From Podospora bellae-mahoneyi (Eukaryota; Ascomycota; Sordariomycetes; Sordariales; Podosporaceae): a DNA stretch of 64,000 nt. A program made the position numbers and the translations under genes. The notes under the pieces were generated by a model, which saw only the letters and a list, made by a program, of their open reading frames with translations, was not told the origin of the DNA and ran no database searches. The stretch lies in NCBI RefSeq assembly GCF_035222275.1, contig NC_085884.1:868001-932000 (forward strand), written 5' to 3'. Below are positions 32,861 through 42,666 of this stretch, piece after piece; within the stretch, counting starts at the first letter, position 1; the number at the start of each line of letters is the position of its first letter.

Positions 32861-34297
32861 ATGGCAAGCTTAAAGACAATTGTGGCTCTTGCCGTCGTGT
32901 CACTTGCTGGCATCAGCGCAGCTGCCGGATGTGCTGCTGACAAGTAAGTTCAAAGCATGACCCGCTTGGTAGCTACCCAGGCTGACACTGAAAACAGTTG
33001 CTACCGAGCTCTCTTTCCTTGCCCGTCTCCCTCGGCCGTGTCTGTCGCTTCCGCCTTCTGCGCAACCATCACAGCCTCGGGCACTACTGCCACCAACTAT
33101 CCTACTCGGGCCACCAACGCGTGCGGGACAACGGCTGATCGGTACATCTCGGCCTGTCAGTGCGGCCCGACATGCTCCTACTCAACCCTTACCACGGCGA
33201 CTTCCTCATCGTCCATCACAAATGCCCCGGCCTGTGAGCCGCCTTCCACATCGACCACTTTCACGTCAACCACCTCCACAGCGCCACCTGCCTGCGAGTC
33301 AACCCCCGTCAACGGCAACCTCCTATACGGAGACTTTGAGTGCGGTTTCACCCCCTGGAACCCCCTTGTATTCGCCCCCTTTACCGGCGTCTATGGGTAC
33401 TCAGTCACCACACCCGGCTTTACCAAGGTCAATTCATTCCAGACCGAATTCCTCGGCACTCCCAACTGTCCCACAACTTGTACATATTTGCGTCTCACAT
33501 CCCCGGTCTTCCCAGTCACTCCGGGGGTCAAATACAAGTACACCTTTGCCACATGGTTCGATGGGATATCCAGAGGGTTTGTGGGCACAAAGATCAACGA
33601 CCGCGCCGGTAGGACTGTCAGCGCTCTTGATTACCCAGTCAAAAATTGGCGATTCCATCAGGTTCCTTTCCAAGCCAACGCAACAGAAAATGAAGCTTCT
33701 GTTTACTTTGAGTGGCTCAATGTCGAGTCTAGACTTGACAGCGTCACCTTTGCCCCCCTGAGCGCTTACTGCGGGAACACATCCCCTGTCGGCTTGCTTC
33801 CAGATGGAGAGTTTGAGTGCGGGTTGGGCGCCTGGACGCAGCAGAAGCCTGACCCTCAAGCCACTGCTGGTGTGGTCAACTTGGGTTCTGACAGCTTATA
33901 CACCAACAGCTTTCCCATGGGTGACTACGCTTGGAGAGTGGTGTCACCTGGTGTTCCCAATCCTGCCAACCAGGAGTTGCATGTCAGTGCGAGGATCATC
34001 AGCGGGAGCATGGCAGTGACACCGGGGAAGAAATACTTGGTTTATTTTACCTCTTTTTTCAGCAACCGGACTGTTGGGTCTGTTGGGGTTATGATCAACA
34101 ACTCGCCGATTTACACGAGGAACCCCAATGATGCTGCGCAGGGAACTCCGACGGTGTTTTCTCCGAATCATATTATTTGGACTAACATGGCTGGGCTGAC
34201 AATTGCGAGTGTCAAGATTGAGGCGTTGGTCTTTGGGGCTGGGACGATTGCGATTGATAGTGTTATGTTTGTTGAGTTGAATGATGGTGTTGTGTAA
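32861..34297 (+). CDS. Secreted protein with two CBM4_9-like jelly-roll modules
   Basis: Exon 1 is 32861-32943 and exon 2 is 32998-34297, with a 54-bp phase-2 intron (GTAAGT, CTGAC branch, CAG), giving 460 residues. Residues 1-22 (MASLKTIVALAVVSLAG..) are a signal peptide. Then comes a cysteine-rich region of about 70 residues (ADNCYRALFPC.., CQCGPTC), a Ser/Thr linker, and two repeats of a module that starts NLLYGDFECGFTPW (near 140) and LLPDGEFECGLGAW (near 310). Each module has the [GDF/GEF]ECG..W opening and the beta-rich pattern (VTPGVKYKYTFATW / VTPGKKYLVYFTSF) of fungal carbohydrate-binding-like domains, ending with IDSVMF / LDSVTF. I infer binding to a cell-wall or substrate glycan. 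No catalytic domain is visible. Confidence 0.8.
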
Positions 34298-34871
34298 TTG
34301 GTGCCTAGGCCCAAATTCAGGATACTAAAGGGATGAGACATTGGGTAGGGCTACTTGTGATTGAATCAGCTCTTGAAGTAGTTTATGCTTGGGTACCTAG
34401 TCAATATCAATTACTCGATCTACCATGAAGCGACTGATTGTCCCGCGGTTATCGATCCTACCCTGTGTCACCAGCTTCCTGACACAGAGGAGCACAACAG
34501 AGGCAGGTGCTAAGACCTCCCAATTCCAACGCTGTGGAGTCGACGTTGCCACCACGGGCAGCGGGCAACACAGTCTTCGAGCGGGTGGGTCATGGACAGT
34601 CAACCGGTAAGTCTTGCTGGCACTTGCCATACGTCAAGCACGAAACAGATACCTGTTTCGACAACACAGGAGCTTCCCGTCGCTCTGAGGAGTTTTAAGG
34701 ACTCAACTTCGTCAACCCAAACTCTCCCTCAAACCTCAACTTTCGTCTTACCACCACACCACTCATATCTCTACTCTTTCGCGCCATCGTCTATCAATTT
34801 CATAGCACTGTTACTGGCTCTCATTTTTTATTACTTTCGGTCCCCCGACGATACACTTATCCAATCCCACG
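34298..34871. other. Intergenic / promoter of the 34872 gene
   Basis: No gene recognised. The last 150 bp are C/T-rich, typical of a fungal promoter. Confidence 0.4.
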
Positions 34872-35822
34872 ATGCCTTCACAGACACTCGCTTTGCTGGC
34901 TGGTGCTATGACGCTGGCCACCGTCGGTGCTCAGCTTCCAACATCGCCCATCTTGCCCATTCCATTTCCCCAACCATCATATCACGACTACAGTCCCACC
35001 ACTGTTCGAACCGGATATGTCTGTGGAAACCAATTCATGACGAATATTGTAACCCCAACTCCACCGCCAAACCGACCGGAAGGGGAGCCAAAGAAGTCCA
35101 AGAAGCCCGAGACAGAGGAGGATGACAACTACGAACTCAAAGCTGTCAACGCACACCGAACACGCCCCTTCGCCGCTCCCACGGGAAGGTTCAAGTCACT
35201 ACAGTACCCCTACACTTCGGTAGGACGTCACATGCATGTTCTCGAACGAACGCCCGCCGACTGCACATCCCAGACCTCTGAACTCACTGTTTTGGCTGCC
35301 CAACAGCCCATCTTCCCACCCGAGCTGCAAGATCTCGCCAAGAAGCACAAGGTTTGGTTCAGTGCCTGCGGTCCGACTTTTGAGAACGCGGTTGATTCAT
35401 CGTTTGATCCCCAAGCTTTTACCCCTGCTTTCGAGGCCTGGTCGGACGCCCTCGCCACCAATCTGAGGAGATTGATGAACGCCTGCCACAGCTCACAAGA
35501 GACGGTTGACACCATCAATCGGGACCGGTGCCTTCGCGACCTGCTTGCTCAGCAGGCGCCCGTCATTCCCCTTGGCCCCATTGCGGAAGATCAGGCTACA
35601 TTCACGACCATGTTCACTCTTGACATTCCTGTCCCAAGTTCCTGCCCGGATCCCGTCACGATCACCAAGATGTCGACGATGTCGGTCACGGCTACTGTCA
35701 TTGTAGAGGAGAACAAGACCGTGGTGATAGATAAGACGGGCGAAGGTGTTCAGGGGGTTGCCGTGTCGCTGGGTGCATTGCTCACTGGCGTGTTGGCTGG
35801 CGCATTCATCTTTGCTCTCTGA
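34872..35822 (+). CDS. Secreted, probably GPI-anchored protein of unknown function
   Basis: A single-exon frame of 316 residues. Residues 1-20 (MPSQTLALLAGAMTLATVGA) are a signal peptide. A Pro-rich part (PTSPILPIPFPQPSYHDY, TPTPPPNRPEGEPKKSKKPE) and an acidic-basic linker lead to a Cys-containing middle region (RTPADCTSQTSELTVLA, VWFSACGPTFENAVDSSF, RLMNACHSSQETVDTIN, CLRDLLAQQ). The C-terminus is hydrophobic to the last residue (VAVSLGALLTGVLAGAFIFAL, about 296-316; tail AGAFIFAL) with no charged end, as in GPI-anchor signals. No domain recognised. It may be a cell-surface protein. Confidence 0.72.
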   Translation: MPSQTLALLAGAMTLATVGAQLPTSPILPIPFPQPSYHDYSPTTVRTGYVCGNQFMTNIVTPTPPPNRPEGEPKKSKKPETEEDDNYELKAVNAHRTRPFAAPTGRFKSLQYPYTSVGRHMHVLERTPADCTSQTSELTVLAAQQPIFPPELQDLAKKHKVWFSACGPTFENAVDSSFDPQAFTPAFEAWSDALATNLRRLMNACHSSQETVDTINRDRCLRDLLAQQAPVIPLGPIAEDQATFTTMFTLDIPVPSSCPDPVTITKMSTMSVTATVIVEENKTVVIDKTGEGVQGVAVSLGALLTGVLAGAFIFAL

Positions 35823-36667
35823 GGTGGTGCTGGGGTGGTAGGGTCCGGTATCAATATTGCGCAAAATCACGAGATGAGGCAAGGAAATGGGAGAACATGA
35901 GGTGTGGTGGCTTTTTAATACCTGTATTGTGGCATTCCTAATGAACAGTAATTCGTTTCTCGCGCGATACGGTGTCATCCTCGTGGTCATGATCGAGGTG
36001 GGTAATATCTGTTGTGCTTCCATGTCGATCCTGGTAGCCAATATCATGAGATGTTCGTTTTGTTCAGTTTGGTTTATTGATCTCGACTTGGTGGAACCGG
36101 GGTGAGGTTTGACTTTGACTTTCGCAGGGAACGTGGTAAGGCATGGTGCGGGCGGGGGGTTACTGGAGGGACGCGCTGGTGAAGAGGAGTTACGTGACTG
36201 GAAGTGGAATACTGGTGTGTTTAACTGGGAGTGTTTTGAAGGGGAAAGGTGACGTCCATGAGCGGGATGACGCTGGTGATGGTCTCGAGCTGGTGCATGA
36301 CAAACATGTGTGACGACGTACGACACGATGTTGGGGATAATTCCTTGAATTATGGATGCCCTGGTTGCTGTGTCTGTATGATGGATGTTGACACATTTGC
36401 TGACATACTGATGTTGTAACCGAAAGTTCAGGGGCTCAGGGGGACCGGTCAACAGTGTCGTCGTGCCAAGTCCGCAATTGTGTCGTGGCCACGCCCACCC
36501 AAGCCCCCAGCGCTGAATTCAGCAATCGCTACAAACAAAGAAAGCAAGTCGGTGGTGTTCCGAGGTGGTACCTTGTTGCAGATAAAGACTATCGTCGATC
36601 AAGGCAGATGATAAGTGCTATGTTCAAAAATGTAGCCATCCAAAAAATAGGATGTCAACTTCCCCAA
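35823..36667. other. Intergenic, no gene recognised
   Basis: Holds the 3' region of the 34872 gene. A long open minus-strand frame crosses it but looks like chance (see rejected items). Confidence 0.4.
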
Positions 36668-36739
36668 GGTTGTATAGTGTAGCGGTTATCACTCCGGATT
36701 CTGATTCCGGCAACCCCGGTTCGAGTCCGGGTACGACCT
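36668..36739 (+). tRNA. tRNA-Gln (CUG)
   Basis: 72 nt without an intron. The acceptor stem GGTTGTA pairs with TACGACC. The D-arm contains TAGTGTAGCGGTTATCA, the anticodon loop TTCTGAT shows anticodon CTG, and the T-arm is CCCCGGTTCGAGTCCGGG. T-runs follow within 30 bp (36754-36757, 36763-36767), fitting Pol III termination. CCA is not encoded. Confidence 0.93.
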
Positions 36740-36885
36740 CATTCTTTAATGTCTTTTCACTCTTTTTCTTTTGTCTTGCACTGTCCAAACTACTTTGGCG
36801 CCTGTTCTGAACCCATAACGCTATTCTCCGATCCAATTAAACTCCTTGTTTTGGATCTATTGTGGGCCTGCCAGCTGCCAGCTGT

Positions 36886-36975
36886 CAGTTCCGCATCCAC
36901 CAGTTCCGCATCCACCAGTTCCACATCCACCAGTTCCACATCCACCAGTTCCACATCCACCAGTTCCACATCCAG
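36886..36975 (+). repeat. Minisatellite, 6 units of 15 bp
   Basis: Six head-to-tail units of CAGTTCC(G/A)CATCCAC. The first two units have G and the last four have A at the variable position; the last unit ends ..CCAG. The array lies between the two tRNA genes, about 100 bp upstream of the initiator tRNA. Confidence 0.95.
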
Positions 36976-37073
36976 AAAGGTTGCACAAATGTGTGACTCA
37001 CAGTGGCACCGAGTACAATATAAACTTTCATTGAGGACATTTTTTCACTGTCTCACAAGCTTGAGAGAAAACA

Positions 37074-37145
37074 AGCTGCATGGCGCAGCGGAAGCGCGCC
37101 GGGCTCATAACCCGGAGGTCACTCGATCGAAACGAGTTGCAGCTA
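37074..37145 (+). tRNA. Initiator tRNA-Met (CAU)
   Basis: 72 nt. The acceptor stem AGCTGCA pairs with TGCAGCT, with discriminator A. The anticodon stem has three G:C pairs (GGGCTCATAACCC), and the T-loop reads GATCGAAAC with A in place of the usual T54. These are marks of the eukaryotic initiator tRNA rather than the elongator. An A-U first pair also fits. Confidence 0.93.
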
Positions 37146-37164
37146 AACAGAATTTCGTCAAGTG

Positions 37165-37171
37165 TTTTTTT
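37165..37171 (+). terminator. Pol III T-run after tRNA-iMet
   Basis: Seven Ts in a row 20 bp downstream of the tRNA 3' end, the usual RNA polymerase III stop signal. Confidence 0.7.
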
Positions 37172-37567
37172 GGTCTTTTTCTCCTTCCAGTATCATTTCT
37201 TCCCCTTACTGCCGTCCAACATAAACACAGCTAGCGCCTTACAAATGCCAACAGGTTAGGTATTCATGATCACAATAAAAAGATAAAAACACTCCGAGAT
37301 AAATTCCAAAGTATTAAGGATCAACAATCACCCAACTAATCTGTATTGTTAAGACGAGGAAATTTTTTGCCATTTTCGGACTGGCTTGCAGGATGTGTGG
37401 TTAATGAGCGGCGCCTCGCTCCACCTCTTATTTTCACAAACTTATTTTCGGCTTTAGTGAAAAATAATTTTTATACTGCGTGGGGATTGCATTTTAACTC
37501 GATTTAAAATTAGTTTATAGTTTTTACAATATAGGCAGATAATAGCTATAAAAGCTCAAAGCTGTAT

Positions 37568-37928
37568 TGAAATGGTGAGAAAACACACAAAACAACCACA
37601 ACACCACAAATATACCCTCAACAAGGCTCTGAAATGAACACACCTGCGTGACAGTGGCTCGCTCGCAGGCCGCACTTCACGTAGGACAAACAAAAGACTC
37701 TGTGGGCTCGCAGGCCACACAGTAAGCACCGGATTAGCCTGATCAGAGGGCCAGAACTGCCTGCACGTATGCAAAGCGCAAAAATACGAAGAAATAGAAG
37801 TCGACGATCTGTCTAAAATAGAATATCCGAAGCAGACCACTTATATATATGACTCCTGAACCCCCGAATCCTCAAAAAGCCCCACTTCCTTACTTATACC
37901 CTTAGGCCTATAGCCGCACCCCAAACCA
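37568..37928 (-). mobile_element. Solo LTR, copy B (361 bp)
   Basis: Same family as copies A, C and D; very close to D over its whole length. Flanked by a 4-bp repeat GTAT (37564-37567 and 37929-37932). No internal retrotransposon region is attached, so it is a recombined fossil. The closeness to C and D suggests a similar, more recent age than copy A. Confidence 0.85.
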
Positions 37929-38002
37929 GTATTCATTTAACGCCGTTCGCTTTATCTACTGTGCTTCTAATCTTCCATTTTATACTTATATTCTTAATAT
38001 AT

Positions 38003-38290
38003 TTAATAAGCGAGCTGATCAAATAAGCAAGTAGATCGATTTTGCACGCGATATAGCTCTTTACTTACAACAGTAATTTCCTCTGCTATACTAAGATGTC
38101 TTCGATTTTAGTGAAGGCAAAAGTTATACTTACATTTGAAGCCCTTAAAAATAACTTTAAACTAAGCTTCAAAGCTGCAGCAAAGTTTTATTTTATGCCT
38201 TATACTATACTTTATTACCGACGTGCTAGTAAGTCTGTACAGCGCGATATTCGAATTAATATACGTAATCTGACGGGTCTAAAGGAGTAA
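38003..38290 (+). mobile_element. 5' end of a pogo-like DNA transposon (N-terminal transposase fragment)
   Basis: The left part (AATAAGCGAGCTGATC.., then AATAAGCAAG) resembles the doubled TIR motif of the 44.6-kb element. A frame of 64 codons from 38096 then reads as the helix-turn-helix (psq/CENP-B) start of pogo-type transposases: VKAKVILTFEALKNNFKLS, KAAAKFY, YYRRASKSVQRD and NIRNLTGLKE, against the usual AAAKIYNV..RRAGRPARRD..NSRNLTDLEE. It stops at 38288-38290, and what follows is unrelated AT-rich DNA. Non-functional fragment. Confidence 0.7.
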
Positions 38291-38860
38291 ACAATAGTGT
38301 CACAGTGCCGACCAAGGACTAGGGTAAGTGTTTTGTTATTACGCGAGGGAAAGGAAAAAGGGAGCAAAGCTTCCTACAAAGCGGTGTCTAAATATAACTG
38401 AAGCGGCGCTACTTCTGCCAAGCCCCACACGCTGTTTTCCTGTGAGCTTTGCTTTAGTACCGTGACAAAGATTTTAGTATATTTTTAAGCTTTTTATACG
38501 TGTACTCTTACTTAAATTAAATAGTATAGAGGATATAGCTAACTAATTGCTACGCGTACGCGACGCGCCTTTTGTTAGTAAGCGTTAAACTTATAATTTC
38601 ATCAAACATTAATTATATATCTAATTTATTTTAGGCCTAGTGGTGCCCGAACCTAAGGTCGTTGATTTGTTAGATAAATTAGATAGTGATTGCGCCATGC
38701 CGCACCGCCTTCGTGGTGGGGCCTGCCTGCCTGCTTCTGCAAGTAGAGCCACGCGCGCACTGGTCAAAGAGCAGTAGTCAAAGGAATTCCCACCCTTCCG
38801 TGGATTCCCTGCTTTCTTCTATTATTATCATCACTTTTTACCATACCTTGCCTCACCTTA

Positions 38861-39304
38861 TGTCACAGTTAACATAACGGCAGGTCGCGCAGTATGTGGG
38901 GCGCAGGACGTCCCCAGCCAATCATTAGGAAAGTCAGGAGATAGCCAATCAGGGCTGGCCAGAAGTGCTATGGCGCCAAGAAGCACGAGCACTCTGCAGG
39001 ATGCAAGATGCTCGGGATGATCGAAGGCATAGCACGACGAGCACTTTTGCAGGATGCAATGTGCTAGGCGTGATCGGGGCCATAGCAGGACGAGCACCTC
39101 AGGGTCCCAAGGTCTATATATGCGGAGGAACTGGCTGGTGTAGATAGACAGTTCCGCAGTATGCAATTCAATAGTTATATTCACGGTATCTTGTAATTAC
39201 ATTGAGACATCTTATTGTGCACTATTTAGCTGCACCAAATTAATTGTTAGAAGTTGCCTTCAACCAGTATCCCTTTTAGAGGTTCTGTATAGAGGTTCGT
39301 CGTA
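38861..39304 (+). mobile_element. LTR-like repeat E with internal tandem duplication
   Basis: Begins TGTCAC and contains two adjacent units of about 55 bp (both with GCAGGATGCAA and GAGCAC, roughly 38985-39093), then a TATA-like sequence (CTATATATGCGG near 39112). Its last 100 bp resemble the last 100 bp of the repeat at 56273-56596 (shared CAGTATC..TTTTAGAGGTTCT). A 9-bp sequence CCTCACCTT lies on both sides (38851-38859 and 39305-39313). A solo LTR of a second family is my best guess; no internal coding region is attached. Confidence 0.45.
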
Positions 39305-40671
39305 CCTCACCTTGTGAAACGGCATCAAAGGCTCTACTCTCCTATAGATTTATTATTTTATTAGGTTTTATAGTACGTTCCATTTCTCTAGGACACAATT
39401 GTTTCTTGGGCTACTATATTTATAATTCCTCTCAAATTAAACTCCTAGATATCCTGTTCCAAACGAAAACTCTCCTCTCATCCGTGACCCTTATTATCAG
39501 ATTCTTGCTACACTATCAAACAACACTTAATTACTTGTCAGTAATACTATGTGCAATTATACATAAGTATATCCTGTTTTTTCTTTTCCCAGTATTCACG
39601 CTGAAAGTCCTAGCGAGAATACTTTTGCGGTCACTTCCTCTAGATAGCTTCTAAGTGGCGTACAAACTACACTATCACTCACCAGATATGTCAACCGAAT
39701 GTAACTCATTTCGAGTATAGGACAGAGGAACTCTGCTGTACGTTTATAGATAGTTAAATCGGTATACTCCTAATCCGATACTAGGAGAATATAAATCGAA
39801 GACTTAACCACCGTGGGAGAATATAGTTAAGCGAAATAACAAGCAGTAAGCACGCAGCCAAGCACGTATCTAAGTATGTATAGCCCGGCTCATTATTAAA
39901 GCTAGTACTCCAGGCAGTTTTGGATGAATGATTTTTCTACGCATTAACGAGTACTCTGTTTTTTCTTTTAAATTTCAGCGATCCTATATGCTCCTATCTT
40001 CATAATTGGGATAATAGAAAGAAGCTGGTTTGTTCCAGCCTCCTATCTAGCCTTTTCTTGATCTGTTTAAGTGTATTTCATCCTTTATGCATAGATAGGC
40101 ACAGGAGCCGGAAAATTCCCTATAATTATCCGCCATAATGCAGTTTATGACTGTCTTGTATAATGAAATAGCTGTCCCTTGATGCGAGATGATTACCAAC
40201 CCTTAGGGACGTTATTTCGGGCATCGTCATCTACATTCCGTACGAATAGTTTCGTCGTGATAATACCGGGCTATATAAACCGTACCCTTGCTAGTGGCTT
40301 CACAGAGGAACCCGCCCTCGTTATTGCGCTCCAGGTATTTCTATAATTCTTTAATAGAAAATAGGGTACTGTTACGGTACTGGCGTACTGGTCTTACACT
40401 TGCTTTTAACTGATGTACGGCCCTGCACCTATAAACCTCTGCAGGCCTAATCAGATAAAGCTATTTTCCTTCCTCTCCTCTTTAGCTCGGATTAAGGCAA
40501 CCAACTGTGGTAAGACAGTAGCTTTGTCGGAACCAACCGACCGTGACAGGTGCACGGGTCTTCGCGGTGTGCTTTCGAATAGGCTGTCGTTCGGCCAGCG
40601 ATTTAGCGTGCACGTTTTGTTAAACCACCAAGTCCTACCCCCGTTCGAATTCGGAACGTACGCCCAAACAT
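39305..40671. other. AT-rich, no gene recognised
   Basis: Probably old repeat DNA. Nothing coding or structured could be supported. Confidence 0.4.
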
Positions 40672-41400
40672 TCAGCTTACAGGAGACCTTTTTATCTTGT
40701 CCGGCCCCCATAAGTTCATGGTGCGTAAATATCTTTGGGCAGAGGGATGAGCTTGCCCCAGCACCTTGCACTGCAACTGGAAACAGTCCTGCATTATAGC
40801 TAACGCTTCAGAACGTCGCTGTCGGCTATTCCAGGTAACAGCAAGGTCGTGCATGGCCTGGAGAGTGACAGGATGCTTGTCACCGAGAACGTCGCGCTGC
40901 AGTTCCATCGTGTAAGGATGCTTTTCACCGAGAAGTTTCCTCCGATACTCATAGGCTCTGAGGTCCATATGTTCCTTCTCTCTCCAGCTCCCACGATTAT
41001 GTAGATAGTTCGATACTCGGGTTAAAGGCGTCCATGCCTCGCTCCTCCTCGGCAATCTCTCTGCATATGACCGTCTTGAGCAATATCCTCGCTTCTCCCT
41101 CCATCATGCTAGCGACATTGATCACTCGTCGGCCACTCACAAGGCTGCCGCTGATCCGTTTACCACGATTCGTCCACAGTACCGTCACTGCGGGGCCCCG
41201 GGGCACGAAACCATACAGACTGTGCTTCTCGTCTGTGTCCTGATCTTGGTCCCTCACGGGTCCGCCCCGATCCGCCCGATGGATGTGGAGATGTCCGCTG
41301 ACGTGACCTTGTGCAGTGGTCCTACCTGCCGTAACACCTCCAGGATTTCAACGAGAGAGATATCTGGAGATTGGTCTTGGTCACGAAGCCCGGCGCGCCA
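40672..41400 (-). pseudogene. Remnant of an NB-ARC/TPR-type NLR protein
   Basis: Two pieces of one protein type lie in order on the minus strand. At 41040-41250: SLYGFVPRGPAVTVLWTNRG, SLVSGRRVINVASM and EGEARILLKTV, which match the NB-ARC region of fungal TPR-NLRs (FVPRGP.GTVLWTSRD, then GARR..V..M...EA..LL). At 40690-41000: tetratricopeptide (kinesin-light-chain type) repeats with EYRRKLLGEKHPYT, RDVLGDKHPVTLQAMHDLAV, RRSEALAIMQDCFQLQ and KVLGQAHPS. The part between them, normally several hundred residues, is missing, and the P-loop and N-terminal effector domain are not seen. The fragment is therefore a deletion remnant of a self/non-self type receptor. Confidence 0.65.
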
Positions 41401-41437
41401 GCTTCCTCAGGCTTCTTCTCCTAGGCACCTTCGAAGC

Positions 41438-41500
41438 GGAAGAAGAAGAACGATGAATTGACTGAAAGAGGAAGAAGAAGAACGATGAATTGACTGAAGA
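41438..41500 (+). repeat. Two tandem units of 32 bp
   Basis: A purine-rich unit (GGAAGAAGAAGAACGATGAA..) is present twice head to tail at 41438 and 41470. Confidence 0.85.
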
Positions 41501-41799
41501 TAGTTCGAATATCCCCAGTTGCCAAGATATTTGACCAGAAAAACTCATGATGAAGGAAAGTAAAGTATTAAATTATAAAATATAATCTAGGTCAGCGCTA
41601 ATTAACAAGGAGAACGGTTAAGGTATAAATTTATATATAACGTGAAATATTTGGATAATTCTAGTAGAAATTTCTTGCTTTGGTAGAGGAAGTCCGGAGA
41701 GTTTAAGAAGTATAAAAGAGGTTGTGGGTGATATATTTTACCTTCCATTTCTTTTCTTTTTCATCTAACAATTCCATCTTTTAGCTATTACCTACACCT

Positions 41800-42575
41800 A
41801 TACCCAGCCGTAGCCCCATCTCAACAAGATTCTCGGAGACAAAAACTTCCACGTGGAGAACACACCATGCAATACAAAAGAATACTTCAACCGCTGGTGC
41901 CTCCACATGGGCATCAGCATCACGGCGTTCGCCGGGAATGACAGGGAACTGCGTCAACGGGATGCTCTGTCATCTCGCCTCAGCGGCCGCGACATCAAGA
42001 TTGAGACCCGGACTCCGGTCTGTGACATGTTTTCTGAGCGCTATCTCGGGGGCACAAAATTGGAGGATCGATTGCACTCCCAGATAGATTGACGAGGTCA
42101 TCGTTAAAAGCCAGTTTGACCTCGACCGGGCTGAAGAGATGGGAGCCATAATCAGGCGGGAGTTCGACGAGCCAAGACCAGCAAGAAAGCGAGTTCGGAA
42201 AAGGGCGACTGAAGAAGGTATGTTGAACCCGAAGGCCCTGATTCAATCGCCGGCATACGCACTTCGTGCCGAGTCACTCGAGTTGGCCTTTCCCTAGTTG
42301 GAAACATTTTCATGGCAGCGGAAGGCCAAGGATGGCTCTTCTGACGGTGAGCCAAACATGGCGCCTATGAAGGCGGCTGCCATTTACTTTAAGAACATGT
42401 TGTCGGATACTCCCGATTTAATCATTGTAGGCCTGAAGAGGGAGTGGCGGATGCCATCGACTTTATCTTTGAAGGATCTGAAGAGATTCGGGCGGATACT
42501 ATTGAAAGTCACTTTGCATCATGCTTGTTGGGCCTTCTCCAGACTGCCCGGATGGCCATTTGTGTTGACAGGTAA
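41800..42575 (+). pseudogene. Unrecognised decayed gene
   Basis: Coding-like sequence on the plus strand in successive frames: NKILGDKNFHVENT, YFNRWCLHMGISITAFAGND (41826-42089), then IDEVIVKSQFDLDRAEEMGA, EPRPARKRVRKRATEE (a nuclear-localisation-like basic patch), LIQSPAYALRAESLELAFP, a TAG (42294-42296), LETFSWQRKAKDGS, KAAAIYFKNMLSDTPDLII, and after another shift GVADAIDFIFEGSEEIRADT and LLGLLQTARMAICVDR. The last ends at a GTAATT sequence that could be a donor. I do not recognise the family. Its 3' end points at the convergent alcohol dehydrogenase gene. The TAG is one C-to-T step from CAG. Confidence 0.45.
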
Positions 42576-42666
42576 TTTCGAAGACTGTTCCATATATACG
42601 GACGTGATGCTCTTGTATATACACAGATTGCTTGAATTCAGATGTGCTTTCCTTGTTGATTTGAAA

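Noticed and set aside
35493-36452. A 319-codon open frame on the minus strand
   Set aside because: It overlaps the secreted-protein gene at 34872-35822 on the other strand and runs into its 3' region. The sequence is His/Ser/Arg-rich without any motif and looks like an open antisense frame by chance.
37556-37840. A 94-codon frame that recurs in several places
   Set aside because: It lies inside solo LTR copy B, and the same frame appears in copies C and D. It is a chance frame within a non-coding LTR.
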